Assembly: GCF_002556635.1 (NCBI RefSeq)
Contig: NZ_MWMO01000005.1
Location: 226,632 to 290,631, forward strand
Origin: Novosphingobium sp. PC22D
Lineage (GTDB): Bacteria; Pseudomonadota; Alphaproteobacteria; Sphingomonadales; Sphingomonadaceae
Length of the DNA: 64,000 nt
Direction of reading: 5' to 3'
Part shown: piece by piece, positions 50,433-59,163 of the stretch
How positions within the stretch are numbered: the first letter of the stretch is position 1
Layout of the letters: each line of letters starts with the position of its first letter
Program-made: the position numbers and the translations under genes
Notes under the pieces: generated by a model
The model's database searches: none
Told to the model about the DNA's origin: nothing
What the model saw: the letters and a program-made list of their open reading frames with translations, nothing else

Positions 50433-51281
50433 TCACGCCGCGACCGTTTCGGTCCCCGCGATCGAGGTGCGATGCATCATCCGGCCGGTCGACTTGTCGT
50501 AGGGGATCGCCCGGTGCATCGCGCCGGTGTTGTCCCAGATCACGAAATCGCCTTCGGACCATTTGTGCCGCAGCGAAAACGCGGGCTGCGCCGCCCATTC
50601 CGCGAGCCGGATCAGCAGCGCGCGCCCGGCGGGAACGTCCATGCCGACGACATGATCGGCAGTCGTGCCGATGACCATCGACTTGCGGCCCGAACCGTGG
50701 GTCCAGACGATCGGATGCTCCTTGATCAGGCCGATCCCGAGTACGCGCTCGCGGTGCTTTTCGGGGATGGCGTCGGCGATCGGGGAAAGGCTCGCCCTGA
50801 CCGAGTGGACCGCCTTGAGCCCTTCGAGCGCGGCCTTTTCCTCGTCCGGCAGGCCTTCGTAAGCGGCGTAGGTGCTCGCGAACTCGGTTTCGCCTCCGAT
50901 CGCGGGCGCGATCCGGCAGGAGAGCAGCGTGGCGAAAGGCGGCGGCATGTCCACCGTGATGCCGTCCATGTGCCAGAAGAACGTCCCGAGCACGTATTCG
51001 GGCTGCGGGTTGATCCTTTCGTCCAGCGTGACCTGATAGACGTCTTCGTCGTTGGCCTGGACGTTCGTCTTGTTCGTCAGCCGAACTTTCGGCCCGAGCA
51101 GTTGCGTGATGCGTAGCTGCTCCTCGTCAGTCAGCCCCAGCCGCGGAAAGACGAGCACGGTGCGTTCCTCCACCTTCTCGCGAATCGCGCGCGCGGCTTC
51201 GGGCGTGAACAGATCGGCCCGGTCGTCCCAGGAGACGCGGCTGCCGATATGCTCTTTGATATCTTCGAAACGGATCGCCAT
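50433..51281 (-). CDS. TauD/TfdA-family Fe(II)/2-oxoglutarate dioxygenase
   Basis: A 282-aa non-haem iron oxygenase. The facial triad is visible as W-H-M-D-G (HxD, near 103-107) and the distal His in G-A-M-H-R-A-I (near 255), with the 2-oxoglutarate-binding Arg in H-R-T. The substrate may be a sulfonate, an aryloxyacid, a carnitine precursor or another small acid; nothing nearby decides. The ATG at 51281 follows GGGAGAAG. A symmetric GAAC-N4-GTTC site lies 29 bp upstream of it. Confidence 0.9.
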   Translation of the reverse strand: MAIRFEDIKEHIGSRVSWDDRADLFTPEAARAIREKVEERTVLVFPRLGLTDEEQLRITQLLGPKVRLTNKTNVQANDEDVYQVTLDERINPQPEYVLGTFFWHMDGITVDMPPPFATLLSCRIAPAIGGETEFASTYAAYEGLPDEEKAALEGLKAVHSVRASLSPIADAIPEKHRERVLGIGLIKEHPIVWTHGSGRKSMVIGTTADHVVGMDVPAGRALLIRLAEWAAQPAFSLRHKWSEGDFVIWDNTGAMHRAIPYDKSTGRMMHRTSIAGTETVAA

Positions 51282-51309
51282 GGCGGCGCTTCTCCCGATG
51301 CTATTTTTT

Positions 51310-51323
51310 TGAACAGGTGTTCA
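51310..51323. promoter_or_regulatory. GAAC-N4-GTTC palindrome upstream of the dioxygenase gene
   Basis: TGAAC (51310-51314) and GTTCA (51319-51323) flank AGGT. The symmetric 14-bp site lies in the 201-bp gap between the divergent dioxygenase and diguanylate cyclase genes. It matches the form of a regulator operator, and coincidentally of a Gram-positive LexA box. Which of the two genes it serves is unknown. Confidence 0.45.
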
Positions 51324-51482
51324 GCACACTGTTACACGCGGCCGGGCGGGTCGTAAACGGCAATTTGCCCGCCGGCGCCGCAGAGCCGCCTGTCCGCAAT
51401 CCGTCGCAAAATAAACAGGTTGTTAACTACGAGAGACTAGCGGTTTCTCCGTAGCGACAAAGGGCGGATCGAGAGGGGGCTG

Positions 51483-53471
51483 GTGCAGCATTTCAGTATC
51501 GTACCACCCGGAGCGGACCCGCTGCGCGATGCCGACGAAGCGGCCGGGAAGTGCCGGTCCTTCTCCCGCGCGATCGCGTTGCGCATGTTTGTCTTCGCCT
51601 GCATCGCCACCGCACTCGTCGCCGCCTTCGCGTTCGACTTCGCGGCAAGGCAAGCGGAGGACACCCTTCTCAGCGACTGGAACAGGGATATCGAGCGGCG
51701 GGCGCGATACGAAAGCGATCGCTTTACGCGCGCCGAGACCGCCGTGGACAAATTGGCCGCGCGGTTCGTGCAGTCGTACGCGGACCCCGCCGTGCTGCCG
51801 TCGGTCGATTTCGATCGCTACTTCGCGCATCGTAAAGACGGCACCGTGCGGCTTCGCCGGGCCTTCTACTCGGGCATCCGCGACGAGACGGGCGTCGTCC
51901 GCAGCGGTGTGACGGGCTTCGTCGCCCGCAACCGCCCTTCCCTGGACGAGGAACTGCGCCGACGCCTTGTCCTGACCTATGAAACCGTCGCCGAGTTCGG
52001 GCCGGGCATCGCCGGGGACTTCAGCAACATCCATGCAAGCCTGCCCGAAAACGCGCTCATCATCTATTCGCCCGGTGAACCATGGGGGCTCGAGGCTGCC
52101 AGCGATCTCGACATGACGTCTTTATCGGTGCTCGCATCGACGCTGCAATCGAACAACCCCGCCCGCAAGCCGCGCTGGACCGGGCTTTACTACGATTCCA
52201 CCGTCTCGAAATGGACCGTGACCTACCAGAAGCCGGTCGATCTGAAGGGCCGGCACCTCATCAATTCAAGCATCGACGTGAGCATGACGGACCTGCTCCA
52301 AACGATCATGGAAAACGGTCCCGACGGTGCCGAAGACCTGATCCTGTCGAAGGACGGCATGCTCGTCGCCTATCCCGCGGCGATCGACGAACTCATGCGA
52401 AATGCCGGGCAGATCAGCGTCGACAAATTCGGCGACGCGCGGATTCTGGAAATCTATCGCACGCTCGCGGCGGCCGCCCCGCGCCCCGCGGGCGAGGCAA
52501 GCATCGTCTACAACGCCGAGATACACGCCTATATCGGCAGCGTGGAACTCGCGGGACCGGGCTGGTGGATGGTCACGGTCTATCCCAAGGCTCTGGTCAA
52601 CGAGAAGGCTGTGCACGCGGCCGGGTCCATCATGCTACTGATCGCCGTTCTGTTCGCGGCGTTCATCGTTACCGTGGTCGTCGTGCTGCGCACCAGCGTC
52701 TCGGGGCCGATCCACAAGATGACGCGCGCCTCGCGGCGGTTGGCGCGTGGCGACTACGAGGCCGTCTATTCGGGTGCCGTGGACCTGCCCGTCGACCGCA
52801 AGGACGAGATCGGCGCCCTCGCGCGGTCGTTCCAGCAGATGGCGCGCCAGCTCGGCTTCACCAACCGGCGCCTCGAGAATTCCGTTCGGCAGCGCACGAT
52901 CGAGCTGGAGCTGGCCAACGAGCAGCTCCAGGAACTCAGCCGCAAGGACGGGCTGACCGGCGCTCTCAATCGCCGTGCCTTCGACGAGGACCTCGCCAAC
53001 GCCTTCGCCGAACTTAACACGCGCGGCGTACCGTTCGCGCTCTCGCTGTTCGATGTCGACTGCTTCAAGCTCTACAACGATCGCTATGGCCATGCCGCGG
53101 GCGACATCGCGCTGCGCACGATCGTCTCGGAAATCGAGGCCGCCTTGCCGCGAGCGAAAGTCTACCGGTACGGCGGGGAAGAAATCGCCGCGATCCTGCC
53201 ATGCACGACCATCGACGATGCCAACGCCGCCGTTCGCGCCACCGTGCACCGCATCGCCGGGCTGGGCATCGAGCATCGTGACAGTCCGCACGGCCGCGTG
53301 ACGATCAGCGCCGGCACCAAGCTGGTCGACACGCCGGGAGAGATCCCCACCAGCGTGATGGTCGCGGTCGACGAGGCGCTTTACGCTGCCAAGCGCGGCG
53401 GGCGCAACCGCAGCGTCTTCGCCACCGATCCCGCATTCCGGCTCAAGCCGGCGGATCCGGCGTCCGACTGA
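51483..53471 (+). CDS. Cache-HAMP-GGDEF diguanylate cyclase
   Basis: A 662-aa membrane sensor. It has TM1 (about 35-55), a large periplasmic dCache-like domain (about 60-375), TM2 (about 380-402), HAMP, a short coiled coil, then GGDEF with [14 protein letters not shown] near 521-534 and Y-G-G-E-E-I (the GGDEF variant GGEEI, active in many enzymes). Five residues before the GGEEI the sequence is R-A-K-V, so the inhibitory RxxD I-site is absent. It would make c-di-GMP from GTP in response to a periplasmic ligand. Start is GTG, preceded by GAGAGGGGG. Confidence 0.92.
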   Translation: MQHFSIVPPGADPLRDADEAAGKCRSFSRAIALRMFVFACIATALVAAFAFDFAARQAEDTLLSDWNRDIERRARYESDRFTRAETAVDKLAARFVQSYADPAVLPSVDFDRYFAHRKDGTVRLRRAFYSGIRDETGVVRSGVTGFVARNRPSLDEELRRRLVLTYETVAEFGPGIAGDFSNIHASLPENALIIYSPGEPWGLEAASDLDMTSLSVLASTLQSNNPARKPRWTGLYYDSTVSKWTVTYQKPVDLKGRHLINSSIDVSMTDLLQTIMENGPDGAEDLILSKDGMLVAYPAAIDELMRNAGQISVDKFGDARILEIYRTLAAAAPRPAGEASIVYNAEIHAYIGSVELAGPGWWMVTVYPKALVNEKAVHAAGSIMLLIAVLFAAFIVTVVVVLRTSVSGPIHKMTRASRRLARGDYEAVYSGAVDLPVDRKDEIGALARSFQQMARQLGFTNRRLENSVRQRTIELELANEQLQELSRKDGLTGALNRRAFDEDLANAFAELNTRGVPFALSLFDVDCFKLYNDRYGHAAGDIALRTIVSEIEAALPRAKVYRYGGEEIAAILPCTTIDDANAAVRATVHRIAGLGIEHRDSPHGRVTISAGTKLVDTPGEIPTSVMVAVDEALYAAKRGGRNRSVFATDPAFRLKPADPASD

Positions 53472-53529
53472 CGCCGGCGATCCGTCCAGCGACACGCGCA
53501 ATCCATGGCCGGCGCTTGCACGGCACCAC

Positions 53530-53565
53530 GAAAAGGGCCGGCGGATCGCTCCGCCGGCCCTTTTC
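53530..53565. terminator. Bidirectional terminator between the diguanylate cyclase and rplA
   Basis: GAAAAGGGCCGGCGGA (53530-53545) and TCCGCCGGCCCTTTTC (53550-53565) form a perfect 16-bp inverted repeat with a TCGC loop. The A/T ends give a U tract in either direction, so it can end both convergent transcripts. Confidence 0.93.
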
Positions 53566-53589
53566 TTGTTCGCGTCGTCGCGGCTGCCG

Positions 53590-54291
53590 TCAGGCGCCGG
53601 CGATCTCGGTCGTGTCGACCTTGAGGCCCGGACCCATCGACGAGGACAGCGTGACCTTGCGCACGTACTTGCCCTTGGCGCCCGAGGGCTTGGCCTTGAC
53701 GATCGCGTCGACGAAGGCGTCGAAGTTGGTCTTGAGGTCATCGTCCGAGAACGACATCTTGCCGATGCCGGCGTGGATGATGCCCTGCTTCTCGACGCGG
53801 AACTCGATCTGGCCGCCCTTGGCGTCCTTGACAGCCTGCTCGACGTTCGGCGTGACAGTGCCCAGCTTCGGGTTCGGCATCAGGCCCTTGGGGCCCAGCA
53901 GCTTGCCGAGGCGGCCGACGACGCCCATCATGTCGGGCGTGGCGATCACGCGGTCATAGTCGAGGTTGCCGTTCTGCATGTCTTCCATGAGGTCTTCGGC
54001 GCCGACCTTGTCGGCACCGGCGGCGAGCGCGGCCTCGGCCTTGTCACCCTTGGCGAAGACGGCGACGCGCACGGTCTTGCCGGTGCCCGAGGGCAGCGAG
54101 ACCATGCCGCGGACCATCTGGTCGGCGTGGCGCGGATCGACGCCCAGATTCATCGCGACTTCGATCGTCTCGTCGAACTTGGTGGTCTTGAGGTCACGCA
54201 GCAGCGCGATCGCCTCGTTGACGCCGTAGAGCTTCTGGTTGTCGCCCAGCTTGGTCGCGAGCGCCTGCTGCTTCTTGTTCAGCTTTGCCAT
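53590..54291 (-). CDS. rplA: 50S ribosomal protein L1
   Basis: A 233-aa protein of the usual L1 length. Seen: [15 protein letters not shown] near 35-49, the [11 protein letters not shown] segment, and the final [10 protein letters not shown]. It binds 23S rRNA at the L1 stalk and in other bacteria represses its own operon by binding the mRNA leader. Last gene of the nusG-rplK-rplA run; rplJ, which follows in many bacteria, is not next, and a bidirectional terminator closes the operon. Confidence 0.97.
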   Translation of the reverse strand: MAKLNKKQQALATKLGDNQKLYGVNEAIALLRDLKTTKFDETIEVAMNLGVDPRHADQMVRGMVSLPSGTGKTVRVAVFAKGDKAEAALAAGADKVGAEDLMEDMQNGNLDYDRVIATPDMMGVVGRLGKLLGPKGLMPNPKLGTVTPNVEQAVKDAKGGQIEFRVEKQGIIHAGIGKMSFSDDDLKTNFDAFVDAIVKAKPSGAKGKYVRKVTLSSSMGPGLKVDTTEIAGA

Positions 54292-54295
54292 CGTT

Positions 54296-54727
54296 TCAGC
54301 CCTCCACCACTTCGAGGCCCATCGCGCGGGCGGAGCCTTCGATGATCTTGGTCGCCGCCTCGATGTCGTTGGCGTTCAGGTCCTTCATCTTCATCTCGGC
54401 GATCTCGGAAAGCTTCGAGCGCGCGATCTTTCCGGCGGAAACCTTGCCCGGCTCCTTCGAGCCCGACTTGAGGTTCGCGGCCTTCTTGATGAGGAAGCTG
54501 GCCGGCGGGCTCTTCGTCACGAAAGTGAAGCTGCGATCCGCGTAGACCGTGATGATGGTCGGGATCGGCATCGACTTTTCAAGGTCCTGCGTCGCGGCGT
54601 TGAACGCCTTGCAGAATTCCATGATGTTCACGCCGCGCTGGCCCAGCGCGGGACCGATCGGCGGCGAGGGATTGGCGGCGCCCGCGGGCACCTGGAGCTT
54701 GATGTAGCCCTCGATCTTCTTGGCCAT
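54296..54727 (-). CDS. rplK: 50S ribosomal protein L11
   Basis: A 143-aa L11 of normal length. The N-terminal [20 protein letters not shown] (given in part) is diagnostic, and [13 protein letters not shown] matches the RNA-binding domain. AGGAGG is seven bases before the ATG. It forms the GTPase-associated centre with 23S rRNA. It lies 4 bp before rplA and shares its transcript. Confidence 0.97.
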   Translation of the reverse strand: MAKKIEGYIKLQVPAGAANPSPPIGPALGQRGVNIMEFCKAFNAATQDLEKSMPIPTIITVYADRSFTFVTKSPPASFLIKKAANLKSGSKEPGKVSAGKIARSKLSEIAEMKMKDLNANDIEAATKIIEGSARAMGLEVVEG

Positions 54728-54829
54728 GAGAGGCCTCCTGTTCTCACTGTCGCCCGAAGCGCCGAGGCGCGGACGGGCTCATGGTAAGCGGTACGAACGG
54801 CGTGCCGAAGCAGCACCTCCCGCGCGGAT

Positions 54830-54853
54830 TTCCCGGCGCTCTCGCCCCGGGAA
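54830..54853 (-). promoter_or_regulatory. Hairpin in the rplK leader
   Basis: TTCCCGG (54830-54836) and CCGGGAA (54847-54853) pair in the 242-bp gap between nusG and rplK, about 100 bases before the rplK start on the minus strand. It may be a leader structure of the L11 operon or part of a nusG terminator; no T tract follows. I see no gene in the gap. Confidence 0.35.
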
Positions 54854-54969
54854 GGCGCGCGCATAGCCGTACACGCCCGTGAAAGCAACCGATTCGCCGC
54901 AGACGGCGCCTGTAGGTGACGCAGTTGACGGTGTCTTGATGGCAAAACGCCGGAGCCTGCCGCCAAAAC

Positions 54970-55506
54970 CTACTTCGAAAGTTCGACCTGCTCGAAGTCC
55001 AGCTCGACGGGGGTGGCGCGGCCGAAAATCGAGACCGAGACCTTGACCTTGCTCTTGTCGAAATCCAGCTCCTCGACGATGCCGTTGAAGCTCGCGAACG
55101 GGCCGTCGAGCACCTTGACCGAATCGCCGATCTCGTAGTCGATGTTGACCTGCTTGCGCGGCGCGGCGGCGGCGGCTTCGGCGGCGCCGAAGTAGCGCGC
55201 GGCCTCGGCCTCGCTGATCGGCTGCGGCTTGCCGTTGACGCCGAGGAAGCCGGTGACCTTGGGCGTGTTCTTGACGAGGTGGTAGACGTCGTCGTTCAGC
55301 GCGAGCTTGGCGAGCACGTAGCCCGGCATCGTCTTGCGCTCGACCTGGACCTTCTTGCCGCGCTTGACCTCGGTCACGGTCTCGGAGGGGACTTCCACTT
55401 CCTCGACGAGCTGCGAGAGACCGATGCGCTCGGCTTCGGCGAGGATCGCTTCCTTCACCTTGTTCTCGAAGCCGGAATAGGCGTGAATGATGTACCAGCG
55501 GGCCAT
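54970..55506 (-). CDS. nusG: Transcription termination/antitermination protein NusG
   Basis: A 178-aa NusG. It begins R-W-Y-I-I-H-A-Y-S-G-F-E, the typical NGN-domain start, has M-P-G-Y-V-L-A-K in the middle and a C-terminal KOW domain (V-L-D-G-P-F-A-S-F-N-G-I-V). A 20-residue Ala-rich insertion (about 120-140) lies between domains. It couples RNA polymerase to Rho and the ribosome. The ATG at 55506 begins the domain; upstream codons are not used. Lies 41 bp after secE. Confidence 0.96.
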   Translation of the reverse strand: MARWYIIHAYSGFENKVKEAILAEAERIGLSQLVEEVEVPSETVTEVKRGKKVQVERKTMPGYVLAKLALNDDVYHLVKNTPKVTGFLGVNGKPQPISEAEAARYFGAAEAAAAAPRKQVNIDYEIGDSVKVLDGPFASFNGIVEELDFDKSKVKVSVSIFGRATPVELDFEQVELSK

Positions 55507-55547
55507 GATCGTCTTACCTTGCCTGTCTTGCCGTGCGTGTGTTCGGA

Positions 55548-55742
55548 TCAGATCAGCGTGAGCAGCCACTGCACGATCATGCCGAAGAGCGAATCGATCC
55601 CGAGGAAGAAGATCGCGAGGATCAGCATCATGATCCCGACGAAGATCGCCGTGGTCACCGTCTCCTGGCGCGAGGGCCAGTGGATCTTCGAAGCCTCGCT
55701 GCGCACCTGACGAATGAATTCGCCCGGGGTCGTCTTCGCCAT
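55548..55742 (-). CDS. secE: Preprotein translocase subunit SecE
   Basis: A 64-aa single-span SecE of the short type. It has the amphipathic helix F-I-R-Q-V-R-S-E-A-S-K-I-H-W-P-S-R-Q-E (key residues E-x3-K-x-x-W-P) and one transmembrane helix (about 32-55). It stabilises SecY in the translocon. The start at 55742 excludes a long upstream open frame. Position immediately before nusG is the usual one. Confidence 0.95.
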   Translation of the reverse strand: MAKTTPGEFIRQVRSEASKIHWPSRQETVTTAIFVGIMMLILAIFFLGIDSLFGMIVQWLLTLI

Positions 55743-55855
55743 GGTTCGTTTCGCCTTCGCAACCGTTTCACTCGGCTTCCGCCTAGGGGACATCGCCGTC
55801 CCGGCCGGGGCCGGAATGGGCTGATGATGTTCCTTCTGTCGGAAGAATGCGCGAA

Positions 55856-57337
55856 TTAGCGCTCCTCGCCCCGATTTGCAAGCCGGGCAAGGAACGAGTT
55901 CGGAGTGGAATAGAGAATGCGCGCCCCGTCCGGCAGGGCGACGGGCCGCACCGTGCCCATGAACCACAGATAGTCGGCATGGCGCGCGGGGCGGAACTTG
56001 CGCAGGTCGATCTTCTGGCCCGGCGAGTACATCACCCGCTGCATCGGATCGGCGAACCAGAACCGCGTGTCGCGCATCGAAAGCATATGCACGTCGGGCA
56101 GCGCGAAGTTCGAGTTCTCCTTGGCGCTGCGGCGCACCACCGCATAGCTGCCGAGGTGCTCGAACGGCCCGAAGCGCCATTGGCGGCGCGGGATCGCGAC
56201 GGCGGTGGCGACGCGCGCGCCCTCGGGCACATAGGCGAGCGCGCCGAGCATGCGCTGCGAGGTCTGGCCGTCCTGGTACCACACGGTCGTCGTCACCGCG
56301 ATCCGGCCCAGGAACAGCGCGGCGGCGAGCGCGAGGCCCCAGCGCGGCACCGGCCAGTCGATCGCGAGGCAGAACAGCAGCAGCGCGGTCGTCACCAGGC
56401 GATAGTCGGCATAGTCGCCGCCGAAGATGTTGCGCGGCATCGCCATCGAGAGCAGCAGCACGATCAGCGCCGCCCAGCCGAGGCGACCGTCGATCCGGCG
56501 TTTCCACAAGGCCCAGCCGAGCACGCCGACGACCGCGATCAGGCTGGCGATGTCGACCGCCTGGAAGTGGCTGCGCATCGCCTTGTAGAGGATCATCCAC
56601 TTGTATTCGAAGACGTATTTGCCGTAGCCCATCTTCGTGTTGCTGCCCATCCCGGCGAGCATCGGCAGCATCGGAAAGAACAGCGGCCAGGGGGCGAGGA
56701 AGGCGGTCCAGTTCCGGCGGCGGTGCCATTCGTAGCCGAACACCATGATGCCCAGCACGCCCCAGCCCGAAACGTGGCACAGCCAGACCGCGAAGCCGAC
56801 GGGGATGAACACCGCCGGGCGCCAGCGCCGCCCCTCGAGCGCGACCCAGCCGGCGAAGGCGAACAGCGCCATCGCCAGCGAGAGCGAGAAATTGAGGAAG
56901 CCGAGCAGCAGCGAGGGCGACCAGATCATCGCGAAGGCGAGCAGCGCGCCCACGCCGATTCGTCCGCGCAGCACCTTGGCGACGGTGAGAATCGAAAGCC
57001 CGGTGAGGAAGGGAATCAGCCCGGCGATCAGCCGCCCGGCCAGTTCGAGCCCGAACAAACCGGTCAGCGGCACCATCAGCAGCTCGGCGCCGAGATTGCC
57101 GGTCCAGTGCCAGGCGAAGTTGTAATAGCGCGCCAGCCACGGATCGTGTCCGTGGTCGAGCATGATCTTGAAGCCGGCCAGATGCGAGGGATAGTCGGTC
57201 ATCTGCGGCGCCCAGCTCACCAGCACCGGCATGCAGGCGGCGAAGCACAGGAACAGGCCGAACCACAGTCCATGATCTTGCCGGGCGGTCAGGAAACGAG
57301 CCTTATCGCTGAACTCGGGCTTGGCCGAACCGTGCAT
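55856..57337 (-). CDS. Hypothetical polytopic membrane protein
   Basis: A 493-aa protein with about ten to eleven predicted transmembrane helices in the first 370 residues and a soluble, probably periplasmic C-terminal part. The layout (M-T-D-Y-P-S-H-L near 46-53 in the first loop, then regular helices) resembles GT-C type glycosyltransferases or related lipid-linked sugar enzymes, but no defining motif is complete. It lies between tRNA-Trp and secE, which are usually adjacent. Function is not assigned. Confidence 0.75.
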   Translation of the reverse strand: MHGSAKPEFSDKARFLTARQDHGLWFGLFLCFAACMPVLVSWAPQMTDYPSHLAGFKIMLDHGHDPWLARYYNFAWHWTGNLGAELLMVPLTGLFGLELAGRLIAGLIPFLTGLSILTVAKVLRGRIGVGALLAFAMIWSPSLLLGFLNFSLSLAMALFAFAGWVALEGRRWRPAVFIPVGFAVWLCHVSGWGVLGIMVFGYEWHRRRNWTAFLAPWPLFFPMLPMLAGMGSNTKMGYGKYVFEYKWMILYKAMRSHFQAVDIASLIAVVGVLGWALWKRRIDGRLGWAALIVLLLSMAMPRNIFGGDYADYRLVTTALLLFCLAIDWPVPRWGLALAAALFLGRIAVTTTVWYQDGQTSQRMLGALAYVPEGARVATAVAIPRRQWRFGPFEHLGSYAVVRRSAKENSNFALPDVHMLSMRDTRFWFADPMQRVMYSPGQKIDLRKFRPARHADYLWFMGTVRPVALPDGARILYSTPNSFLARLANRGEER

Positions 57338-57363
57338 GGACGCTCAGGGCTTTCGGGAGGAAG

Positions 57364-57439
57364 TGGCAGGAGTGGCAGGATTCGAACCCGCGGCCCTCGG
57401 TTTTGGAGACCGATGCTCTACCAACTGAGCTACACTCCT
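57364..57439 (-). tRNA. tRNA-Trp (anticodon CCA)
   Basis: A 76-nt gene on the minus strand. The acceptor pairs AGGAGTG (57439-57433) with CACTCCT, followed by G and an encoded CCA end (57364-57366). D-arm GCTCAGTTGGTAGAGC, anticodon loop CTCCAAA (anticodon CCA) and T-arm GGGTTCGAATCC are all canonical. Confidence 0.98.
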
Positions 57440-57449
57440 GCAGGCGCCG

Positions 57450-57465
57450 GTGCCTCTAGAGGCAC
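57450..57465 (-). promoter_or_regulatory. 16-bp palindrome upstream of tRNA-Trp
   Basis: GTGCCTCTAGAGGCAC (57450-57465) is a perfect palindrome that ends 10 bp before the 5' end of tRNA-Trp. On the minus strand it contains TCTAGA, a plausible -10, with TTGTAA (57481-57476) upstream at 15 bases as a -35. It may be a promoter-overlapping operator or a tRNA leader hairpin. Confidence 0.5.
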
Positions 57466-57532
57466 TTACGACGGATTACAAGTGAAGCCACGTTACATAT
57501 TCGAAGCGCCCGCGATTTGCTACAGGTCAACC

Positions 57533-58294
57533 GTGCACGCCCCCGCCTCGCCCCCCCAGATCGAACCGCAGCTCCTGATGCTGGCCTATCGCAGCGGGAT
57601 TTTCCCGATGGCGGACCATCGCGACGATACCGAGGTGTTCTGGATCGAACCGCGCATGCGCGCGATTCTCCCGCTCGAGGGTTTTCACATGTCGCGCTCG
57701 CTGGCCAAGACGATTCGCCGCGGCCGCTTCCGGGTGACGTGCAACCAGGCCTTCTCCGCGGTGATCGAGGCCTGCGCGGCGCCGCGTGACAGCGAGAGCG
57801 ACAGCTGGATCAGCCACCGCATCCAGGCGAGTTACGAGGAACTCCACGCGCTCGGCTACGCCCATTCGATCGAGTGCTGGGACGATTCGGGCGAATCGGG
57901 CGCGCCGGGCCTGCTCGTCGGCGGGCTCTATGGCGTGGGTTTCGACCGCGTGTTCTGCGGCGAGAGCATGTTCTCGCACCAGACCGATGCCTCGAAGGTC
58001 GCGCTCGCCTGGCTGGTGGCCGCGCTACGCCACGCCGGAGCGACGCTGCTCGACTGCCAGTTCATGACCGAACACCTCGCCTCGCTCGGCGCGGCCGAAA
58101 TCACTCAGAAACGCTACCTGGCGATGCTGCGCGCCGCGCAGGACGATCGCGACGACACGGCGACGGGCGAGACCCGCGCAAGCGCGCTGCCCCTGCCCGA
58201 GGCCTATGCCTCGCTGTTGTCGCTGGCCGAATCGGAGGGGCTGTCTTCCTCGCCGGGGAAGCTCATCGCGCAGCTCTTGACCCAGACGTCGTAG
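57533..58294 (+). CDS. aat: Leucyl/phenylalanyl-tRNA-protein transferase
   Basis: Aat adds Leu or Phe from aminoacyl-tRNA to proteins with N-terminal Arg or Lys, marking them for ClpAP. The 253-aa product has A-Y-R-S-G-I-F-P-M-A near 18-27, the F-x-x-S-R-S-L region and G-G-L-Y-G-V-G-F-D-R-V-F-C-G-E-S-M-F (key residues), then F-x-x-E-H-L. The start is a GTG at 57533; GTG 57482 is an in-frame alternative. Its last 91 bp overlap the convergent DUF2155 gene. Confidence 0.93.
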   Translation: MHAPASPPQIEPQLLMLAYRSGIFPMADHRDDTEVFWIEPRMRAILPLEGFHMSRSLAKTIRRGRFRVTCNQAFSAVIEACAAPRDSESDSWISHRIQASYEELHALGYAHSIECWDDSGESGAPGLLVGGLYGVGFDRVFCGESMFSHQTDASKVALAWLVAALRHAGATLLDCQFMTEHLASLGAAEITQKRYLAMLRAAQDDRDDTATGETRASALPLPEAYASLLSLAESEGLSSSPGKLIAQLLTQTS

Positions 58295-58734
58295 ATCGGG
58301 TGCTCGACCACGTTGAGCGCCGGCGAATTCTTGAACAGCCAGCCGGAGAAGACCTTGTGCCAGACGGCGTCATCGCCCGAGCGGGCGCGCTCCTGCACGA
58401 AGACCTGGACGAAGGCGCCTTCTTCCTCGGGCTTTTCCCAGGGCGCGGTCTTCTCGCAGGCGGAGAGCCGCACCACGAGGTTGCCGAGCCGGCGCGATTC
58501 GCCGGGCTTCATCGTGAAGTCCTGCTCGAGATTGTTGCGCTTGTTGAGCACGCCGAGCGTGGCGACGCGCTCCTTCATCGGCGTGCCGATCCCCGCCGAG
58601 CCCTGCGCGCCCGGCGCCTTGGGCGCGGGAACCAGCGCATCGGGCACGCCGGTTTCCTCGGGCGTGGGCGGAGGCGGCTCGCCGCCGCAGCCAGCGAGCG
58701 ACGCGATCAGCGCCAGGGCTGCGGCCCGTCTCAA
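58204..58734 (-). CDS. DUF2155 lipoprotein
   Basis: A 176-aa protein with a lipoprotein-type signal (L-A-G-C16) and a Pro-rich linker. A DUF2155 domain follows: A-T-L-G-V-L-N-K-R-N-N near 58-68, V-R-L-S-A-C-E-K-T-A-P-W and F-S-G-W-L-F-K-N-S-P-A-L-N near 130-142, then V-W-V-K-S-C. Two conserved Cys (about 93 and 154) may form a disulfide. The family, found next to complex I or aat genes in alphaproteobacteria, is of unknown function. Its 3' end runs 91 bp into the antisense of aat. Confidence 0.85.
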   Translation of the reverse strand: MRRAAALALIASLAGCGGEPPPPTPEETGVPDALVPAPKAPGAQGSAGIGTPMKERVATLGVLNKRNNLEQDFTMKPGESRRLGNLVVRLSACEKTAPWEKPEEEGAFVQVFVQERARSGDDAVWHKVFSGWLFKNSPALNVVEHPIYDVWVKSCAMSFPGEEDSPSDSASDNSEA

Positions 58735-58745
58735 CAGTCAGCCCC

Positions 58746-59153
58746 TCAGGCGTCCGGCGACCAGGCTTCGTAGTCGCCGGTCGCGCGCGCGCGCTTGCCG
58801 CCGCGATCGAGCGCGCCTTGCGGCAGGTAGGCCCCGTTCGTGCCGGTCGCATTCGGCGTGTAATCGACTTCCCAGATGCGCGGCGGCGGGAGGTGGCTTT
58901 CGGGCACGCCGTCATAGCTGTGGTGCAGCCAGCCGTGCCATTCGCCCGGGACGTTGCTGGCATCGTTGTTGCCCGCATAGATCACCCAGCGGCGCTCGTA
59001 GCCTTCGGTCGTTGTGATCTTGTCGCTCTTCGAGCGGTAATACTTGTTGCCCTGCGCGTCGGTTCCGACGTGCTCGCCGTTGCGCGAGCTCCAGAGCAGG
59101 GTGCCGATGGTCGCGCCATCCCACCAGGTGAAGATCTTGCCGAGGATTCCCAT
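58746..59153 (-). CDS. NDUFA12 (B17.2)-like complex I subunit
   Basis: A 135-aa protein of the NDUFA12 family, an accessory subunit of NADH:ubiquinone oxidoreductase in alphaproteobacteria and mitochondria. Seen: G-I-L-G-K-I-F-T-W-W-D-G near the start, G-x-D-x-x-G-N-K-Y-Y, R-R-W-V-I-Y and P-x-E-W-H-G-W-L-H-H. The ATG at 59153 begins the family, so a 12-residue upstream extension is excluded. Co-directional with recX-DUF192 upstream and DUF2155 downstream. Confidence 0.92.
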   Translation of the reverse strand: MGILGKIFTWWDGATIGTLLWSSRNGEHVGTDAQGNKYYRSKSDKITTTEGYERRWVIYAGNNDASNVPGEWHGWLHHSYDGVPESHLPPPRIWEVDYTPNATGTNGAYLPQGALDRGGKRARATGDYEAWSPDA

Positions 59154-59163
59154 GGCTCGCGCG

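Noticed and set aside
51310..51323. SOS (LexA) box GAAC-N4-GTTC
   Set aside because: That form is the Gram-positive LexA box; alphaproteobacterial LexA binds GTTC-N7-GTTC, and the downstream gene is not a repair gene. Kept only as an unknown operator.
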